From Leucaena leucocephala (lineage: Eukaryota > Streptophyta > Magnoliopsida > Fabales > Fabaceae), in contig CM073537.1 of the NCBI GenBank assembly GCA_037074615.1, positions 18,867,989 through 18,931,988 of the forward strand: 64,000 nucleotides of DNA, given 5' to 3'. Every line of letters starts with the position of its first letter. Position 1 is the stretch's first letter. The notes under the pieces are model-generated. The model saw only the letters and a list, made by a program, of their open reading frames with translations, was not told where the DNA came from and did not search any database. Position numbers and translations under genes: made by a program. Shown here in pieces: positions 57,540 to 64,000 of this stretch.

Positions 57540-59021
57540 ATGATCAACAACATACTCGCTTGCTTTAAGCCGAGGCGTCGCGGTGACGACGATGACGACG
57601 ATTCCCCTATGGCCAGTGGGGAGGAGGGTACTAGTAGCGGCGGAGCCAGAGGGTACGGCGGCGGAGGCAGTGGTGGAAGAGAAGGTATGGACGGCTCAAT
57701 TTGGTTCCTGGATAACGGGAAGCACGGCTGCGGTGAGTTCTCCATGGCGGTGGCTCAGGCCAACGTGGTTCTTGAAGATCAGTGCCAGCTCGTGTCTGGC
57801 CCGTTGGGCACTTTCGTCGGCATATACGATGGCCATGGAGGTCACGACGCTGCTCGATACGTTTGCGAACACTTGATTCAGAATTTACAAGGTCTTTGAT
57901 CCGGAACCCCATCTTTTGTATGTAGGCCTCATTTATTATTCATTTTCATCAATTCAATTCACTTTTTAAAGAATTGCTTCCTCTGATCTATTTCGTACGC
58001 ACCCTTGTTTTCTGAGTCAAAAGTAGTGTTGTGTTAATATCAGACGAGTCACAGGAAGGGGTTACAGAAAGGAGCATTGAAGGAGCGATTGGGCGAACAG
58101 AAGAGGGATTCAGCCAACTTGTGGCACAGATATGGAATAATCGAACTAGCATAGCCACCTGCGGAACTTGCTGTCTGATTGGTGTGATTTTCCAGCAGAC
58201 CTTATTCGTGGCGAACCTCGGAGATTCCCGGGTTGTGATGGGCTCAAAACTCTTCGGCAGCCATGGAGATCATCTCCCACTTCAGCTATCACAGGAACAC
58301 AATGCAAATAGTGAGGATGTTAGACGGCAGCTTTATGATTTGCACCCAAATGATCCCCAAGTTGTTCAAATGAAGCGTGGAACGTGGAGAGTAAAAGGTG
58401 TCATTCAGGTAATTAATCAATTGCCTCTCCTGTTGAAATATCAGATGAAATATGAATCTAGGATAAGATAACTGAATATGTTGCAGGTTTCTAGATCTAT
58501 AGGAGACATGTATATGAAAGATGCGCAGTTCAACCGGGAACCCATTGCCGCAAAATTCAGACTTACGGAACCGATGGACATGCCTTACTTGAGTGCTGAT
58601 CCAGAAATTATGACTCATGCACTCACAGCAAACGATTCCTTCCTTATATTTGCATCCGATGGTCTATGGGAGTTCTTGAGTAATGCCCAAGCAGTTGATC
58701 TTGTCCGAAACAATTCCCCTGCGGTAAGCTTAGCTATTCTTAATTTGATATTGTGGATTATTACTACTGGAAAGTAGACTGATAGATAGGGAATTAATGG
58801 AAATGCAGAGTAGTGCCAAGAGACTAGTGAAGGCGGCGCTGACGGAAGCGGCAAAGAGAAGAATGATGAAACTGTCGGAGCTGGAAAAGGTTGCTAGGAA
58901 CGAGCGGCGCTGTTATCATGATGACATCTCTGTCATTGTTTTGTTCTTAAACCACGGCGCCGTTTCAAGAGGCCTAGTCTTGGACCCACCACTCTCTGTT
59001 AAAGGCCCAACCACTTTCTGA
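57540..59021 (+). CDS. Clade-D protein phosphatase 2C
   Basis: Four exons: 57540-57891, 58044-58408, 58487-58723, 58809-59021, GT-AG, giving 388 residues. PP2Cs are Mg/Mn-dependent Ser/Thr phosphatases; clade-D members in Arabidopsis (PP2C.D) dephosphorylate plasma-membrane H+-ATPases and are inhibited by SAUR proteins. Visible: an acidic then Gly-rich N-terminus (RRRGDDDDDDSPMASG, GYGGGGSGG), longer than typical; metal-binding motifs VLEDQ, YDGHGGHDAARYV, ASDGLWEFLS and HDDISVIVLF; and LFVANLGDSRVVMG. The tract HPNDPQVVQMKRGTWRVKG and the exon layout are typical of clade D. All metal ligands are present. The start ATG was chosen over an in-frame TTG one codon earlier. Confidence 0.93.
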
Positions 59022-60003
59022 TTACTAATTCCTTCATTCCATTTTGTTCCCCACATATAATAATAAATACTCAAGAATAATTCTTGATTAATTGCTTCAT
59101 TCACTCTCTTCCCCAAAAGCCTCCTCGCATGCACGCCCATCAATTTTTATCATACGAGTATATGTTAGTTCTATGTATCATTTGGAATATATTTATATTT
59201 TTACGAGTAAGGGGATCCAATATTATTAATGGGAGCTGTTTAGTATTGCAATTAAACTTTATCTAAATTGAAATCTTTGATTAATACTCCATTCATTTAT
59301 TATTATCATAAAAAAATTAAATAAATTAGTTAATTATAATTAAATTTAATTTTTTAAAATAAATTTATATTATATATTTTCGTTAATTTATCTAAATTAA
59401 TTAATTATTTTTTATATTACTTATAATTAATTTATTTAAATTTTTTAATCTATTTAAAAAAATTAACTAACCTTTATAATAAAAATAATATCATATAACA
59501 TATGCTCAATCTTAACATTTTTCTTATTTTTGTTTGGAGTGAATAAAAATGAGATTCTTTGAAAGTGGATATGCGTATCTAGTATTAATTGGTAATTATT
59601 TATCATCTATATTTTTATATCAACTTTTAAGAATTTGCACTTAATATATGTGTGCCTTGCTCGTTGTAATGCTGGGAGTAAAGAAATTAATATTCATGAA
59701 ACTAAAATGAACGTGCTAAAGTAATTTGTTAGAAATTTTATATTTATATATTCATGATGAATTTGTAAGAAAAATACAAAATAAAAAAGGACTGCATGGC
59801 CATTGCGGAAATTTCAGGGGTACCTGCGCAAATAAGCATTTACAGTCCCGGCGGGGTGAACTAGCTTCTTGTCGTCGAAGACCTAAGCAGAGTATCGCCC
59901 CATCTTGGCACCTGGCGATCAGCTCGTGAGCTTCAGCCTGACTTCCTATGTACATCGATCCCCATTTCTGATTCCCGTAAACGAATTTCATGATTGAAGT
60001 GCT
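59022..60003. other. Intergenic region between PP2C and the At5g58100-like gene
   Basis: Contains the PP2C 3' UTR, an AT-rich MITE-like stretch (about 59287-59510, starting TACTCCATTCATTTATTATT) and, from about 59790, a less AT-rich leader of the next gene. A minus-strand frame at 59752-59991 was not recognised. Confidence 0.45.
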
Positions 60004-63000
60004 ATGAGAATCTCACGGTCTAGCTCGTTTTTGTACTCCTTCACAATCGTACTGAGTCTTCTGTCGACTCACTCCGAGTCGGCACCACAAGCCTTCAGAA
60101 GAGATCGCAGTCACTCTCAATGGCACCATGGGGCTTTCCACGACGTGCGAGATAGCGTCCGATCCGATGTTCGCCGCATGCTTCACTCTCGCGCTGAGGT
60201 AGAATTGTCTTTCCAGAAAACGCAAAAGTATGAAAAACGACATATAGTAGCGGTTTCGTTCTTTATTTTGACTTTAGAATTCGGTCTGTAGAGTTAGCAA
60301 ATGTTTAATTCCTTTTGAAACTAAAATTTGATTGTTCCTCCTTGTACAATTATGGTATTAGTCTTACAATCGTGGCTTTCTCGGTCTCTTTGTACAATTC
60401 GATTTGTAGGTTCCGTTTCAAGTTCCGCTCGAAGTGAATGTGGTTCTTGTTGGTTTCAACAAAGATGGAGGCTACAGATACTCTATTGATGCGCATCAAT
60501 TAGAAAAATTTCTCAAAATGAGCTTTCCATCGCATAGACCATCTTGTCTAGAGACTGGCGAGTCTCTTGACATTGAGCATCACATGGTCTATAATGTGTT
60601 TCCGGTAAGCTTCTTGATTTATTTATTTTTATTTGGGTAGAGATTCATCCGTGTTTTATTTATTATCGTACAAATTTTGATACCCATCTGTCCTTCACAT
60701 TAGACCAGTGCCATCTTTTATGTATGATTAATGTTGATGCTTACTATTCCTATTTGTTTGCTTATTTGATTGCTTTATAATTATGTATGTTCTGAATGCA
60801 GTTCGTTCTGTTCTATGCTACTTCTGATAGGTCTGGTGTACGATTCTATATTTGTATGCAAGAAATTTGGGTGGCAAGGGCTTCCAAAATTTTTATTGAC
60901 TTCTTAACAAACTCAGATAGTTTTGCAAGGATCACAAATAGAATGTGAGTTTAAGGGTTTAGAGCAATACAGAGTTGAATGATCGAAGGCATAGTGCAAA
61001 AACTTCCAGGATTGAATCGGTGCTTGCACCCTGCATTTAAGTAAAATTTTGATAAGGGTGGATATGATTATTTAGATTATTAAAGTTATGGTTACTATTG
61101 AATTCGGCTTGAAGTTTATAAATTCTGGTACATACCTATTGCTGGAATAATAAAAAACGATTTGTGACTGCTTGGTGTTTTGCTGTGTAATCCGGCTACT
61201 GGATTAGAATTTTGCTTCTTTCTGAAAGCATTAATTCTACAAACAAAAGGTTACAACCATTGAATCACATGACTCAAGTATTTTTTGTGCTTTTTGTTGC
61301 TGAGAGGCATGAAAAGGTTGGGATCAGGCCCTCCATCATAATCAAACTGATTCACAAACTTCTAGCTCATTGAGCCCATATGATCACATTTACTTTATGG
61401 ACTGCAATCAAACGTATTTTTTATTGCTTTGTTTTCCTACATGTTGTATTGTTTTCCTCTCAAGAGGTGTACACACACTTTATCTCGTATGTTTTTCTTA
61501 ATTGTAACATTTTCTATTTAATTCTCGCCTCAGTCTGGACAACCTGAACTGATAGCACTTGAAAAAACACTTAAAGAAGCTATGGTTCCTGCGGGAAAAG
61601 CAAGAGAGGTATATACATGCCACTTATTGTTGTGCTTGGTTGATTTTAGAAAATATATCTCCTTAGTCTTAAGAAAAGGTCCTGTGCGATTAAAATTTCC
61701 AGATTGAATTTGGAAGGGAGTTACCCTTGTTTGAAGTTGAATCAACTGCTGTGGAGCACATATTTCAGAGGCTGTACTCTTACATATTTGACACGGGTGT
61801 TGAGGGAAATTCTGCCACCGAGATGGATAGACCAGAGCCAATTGCAATATTTATAGTAAACTTTGATAAGGTATAATCTGTCCTTTGCTTTATAAAATGC
61901 GTTTCTTGCTTATGAACTAAAGTCTGTTATGTCAAATTCATTTAAACTACCTGCAATGCTTAGAAGTTATAGTTGGCTGACTACTATAAGTGAAAAAAAT
62001 TAGTGAACGGATGACTGGTTTTTCTTATTTCTAATTGCTCAGACATATGTTGTCATTGGGTTTTATTTTCTTTTCCTCACTAAACTCTTATATTGCAGGT
62101 GAGAATGGATCCTAGGAATAAGGAAATTGATCTTGACAGTTTGATGTATGGCAAACTTCCTGAGCTAACTGAGGATGATATTACAAAACAAGGAGATTAC
62201 ATTTATCGTTATCGCTACAATGGTGGAGGAGCATCCCAAGTTTGGCTGGGGTCTGGCAGGTATGAAATAATTTGGTATATAACTTATCTTTCTATGTATA
62301 ATCCAATTACTAGCCAATAACTGTTTCCAGTGGGTATTGTTTGAAATTCTCTCGGCAACTTATGGAATAAGTGCTGGAAGCTATTGTATTAATGGTCTGA
62401 ATCATGCACAACCTGGGGTTAAGCATGGATTTTAGTTTGTTCAGAGCATTTTTGTGATTTTTGTCTATAGCACATATGTGTATGATCTTTTTTTTTATTT
62501 AAGAGATTATTATTGTGTAATATTTGTAAAATTACATTTTATATATATGTAGACACATTAAATTTGATAGGTTGCATAGTTATATGAAGAAACTCTTTTC
62601 TAAATTCATATTTTCTTTGTCCAGCCAAGAAGTCATTTTAACCTAAACATTTTGAAACTGTATCTGTCTTTTTTAACCGATGATAATTTTTAACTCAGTT
62701 GTAAGCTATTAAAAAAAATTTATTATATTTGTTTCCACAACTTTTTTGCCTGAAAACTAATGAAATGTTTTCAAATGTAATAAAATGCACGTTTACATAT
62801 TCATTGTATTAAGAAAAAAGGGTTGTTTATTCTTTGATATATATATATAGGGCATGTATCTATGCTAATATGCAAGCTTAACTTTCTGTTGTTTTTTTCC
62901 TGTTTAGATATGTGGTGATTGACCTCTCAGCGGGGCCATGTATTTATGGGAAAATTGAAGCTGAAGAGGGAAGCATCAGTTTTAGAAGTCTTCCAAGATT

Positions 63001-63740
63001 ACGAAGCGTGATGCATCCAAAAAGTTTGCGAACATTTGCTGATCAATCCAGCCATGACATTTTTCTTGGACAGCTTGCTTCTCTGATAACAACCACAGTG
63101 GAGCATGTTATAGCTCCTGATGTTAGGTATTTGTGAATTGTGATATCATCTTGGACATAAAATGGCTCACTCAGAATTTAAAAGGCTATTTTGTATGGGT
63201 GGCTCTTTGTTCAATATTGAGCGTGCTACTGATTAAAATACTTGAATATTACATGACTGTGGTACAGTTTCTAGAATCTGATCATGTTCTTATTCTTGTT
63301 TCCAGGTTTGAAACTCTTGATCTGACTTCAAGATTGCTTATACCTATAATTGTCTTGCAAAACCACAATCGATATAATATTATGGAAAAGGGCCATAACT
63401 ATAGTATTAGTGTCCAAGAAATTGAGGCAGAGGTTTGTTTCTTGGAATAGAATTTTTAAATGTTACTTAACTTGAACATTGACTGGTGGTGAAATCCAGT
63501 GTAGTAAGACAGGAACAAATGGGACAATGACCCTTTTTGCTCTCCTCTTAGGTGAAAAGGATGCTTCATGATGGGCAAGAAGTCGTTATTATTGGGGGTG
63601 TGCATTCACTACATCGCCACGAGAAGCTGGCAATTGCTGTGTCAAAATCAATGCGTGGACATTCCCTGCAAGAAACCAAGAATGATGGTCGTTTCCATGT
63701 TCATACCAAGATGTATCTGGATGGTGCTCTTTTAAAAGAG
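60004..63740 (+). CDS. Large secretory/membrane protein, At5g58100-like (partial, continues past window)
   Basis: Eight exons are visible: 60004-60198, 60410-60604, 61534-61608, 61703-61870, 62099-62259, 62908-63126, 63306-63432, 63552-63740, all GT-AG and in phase, giving 443 residues; the rest lies beyond 64000. An N-terminal signal peptide (FLYSFTIVLSLLSTHSES) is followed by a basic region and a long lumenal domain: VPLEVNVVLVGFNKDGGY, EPIAIFIVNFDKVRMDPRNK, YIYRYRYNGGGASQVWLGSG, VVIDLSAGPCIYGKIEAEEG, VEHVIAPDVRFETLDL, LLIPIIVLQNHNRYNIMEKG, VHSLHRHEKLAIAVSKSMRG. These match, from memory, the plant family of At5g58100, an ER/membrane protein linked to pollen exine formation; the biochemical role is not known. 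No disrupting mutation is seen. Introns 2 and 5 are longest. Confidence 0.85.
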
Positions 63741-64000
63741 GTAGCTGCCTTGTTAATATCTTTTCACTATTTTATATGATTAGACATGAGTAATAGCTTC
63801 TTTCTTTTTGTTAATGAGTGGTTAAGGCATTCTTACTTTTAGATTTTGAATCAGGAATATGACTTTGCATCCCTCCTGTTATCTGACTGCTCTTCTAAGA
63901 AACTAGCCGATTTCAGTATCATCATTCATAGCTGATATCACATCTAAAATACTATGAAAGGTAGCTTTCCTGTTTTCTTTTCTATCTCTGTTTGATGTTC
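63741..64000 (+). other. Intron 8 of the At5g58100-like gene, cut by the window end
   Basis: Starts GTAGCT after the exon ending in LLKE; no further exon is recognised before the end of the window. Confidence 0.7.

Noticed and set aside
59752..59991. Minus-strand frame of 79 residues
   Set aside because: It overlaps the probable leader of the At5g58100-like gene and has no recognisable motif.
1..64000. CRISPR arrays, bacterial operons, ribosome-binding sites, rRNA genes, viral genes
   Set aside because: None seen; the spliced plant genes show a nuclear eukaryotic chromosome.

Overview
The window is nuclear DNA from a flowering plant, almost certainly a eudicot. It is AT-rich and has intron-split genes with GT-AG borders, plant-only gene families (phytochrome, Raf-like MAPKKK, clade-D PP2C, GDSL lipases, glycine-rich wall protein) and many small plant transposons. 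The species cannot be named from the sequence. Gene models were assembled by hand from reading frames and splice sites, and the joins are in frame for every gene called intact.

Layout. 1274-6439 (+): a complete phytochrome B-type photoreceptor, 4 exons. 11832-18692 (+): a PAS-domain Raf-like MAP kinase kinase kinase, 13 exons, with a small hAT-like element in intron 3. 19769-22538 (-): HYPK, the partner of N-terminal acetyltransferase A, 4 exons, convergent with the kinase. 24020-25426 (+): a secreted glycine-rich protein with internal tandem repeats, followed by a decayed second copy interrupted by a LINE-like remnant. 27645-27841: a tRNA-derived SINE with a 17-bp target duplication. 28373-32642: a non-autonomous CACTA transposon carrying fragments of at least two unrelated host genes. 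33277-49409 (+): a tandem GDSL esterase/lipase cluster (pseudogene, intact, frameshifted, intact). 50396-52629 (+): a peroxisomal enoyl-CoA hydratase/isomerase ending in SKL. 55291-55941 (+): a short La-motif (LARP1-type) protein. 57540-59021 (+): a clade-D PP2C. 60004 to the window end (+): the 5' part of a large secretory/membrane protein resembling Arabidopsis At5g58100.

The most notable object is the CACTA element. It has near-perfect CACTA termini, a CAA target duplication, dense subterminal palindromes of the motif TTTCAGCGGCGAC, and an interior holding exons that look copied from an AP1/FUL-class MADS-box gene and a pTAC3-like plastid nucleoid protein, all on the minus strand and all broken: a Pack-CACTA. 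Also notable are a His-to-Leu change two residues before the phytochrome chromophore cysteine, GC-AG first introns shared by three GDSL genes, and a gene order (phytochrome, glycine-rich protein, GDSL genes, enoyl-CoA hydratase) that recalls the Arabidopsis PHYD locus on chromosome 4.

The genes do not form a pathway. Light sensing (PHYB), ABA/stress kinase signalling (Raf-like) and phosphatase signalling (PP2C.D) are neighbours only by position; the GDSL array is the only functional cluster, through tandem duplication.
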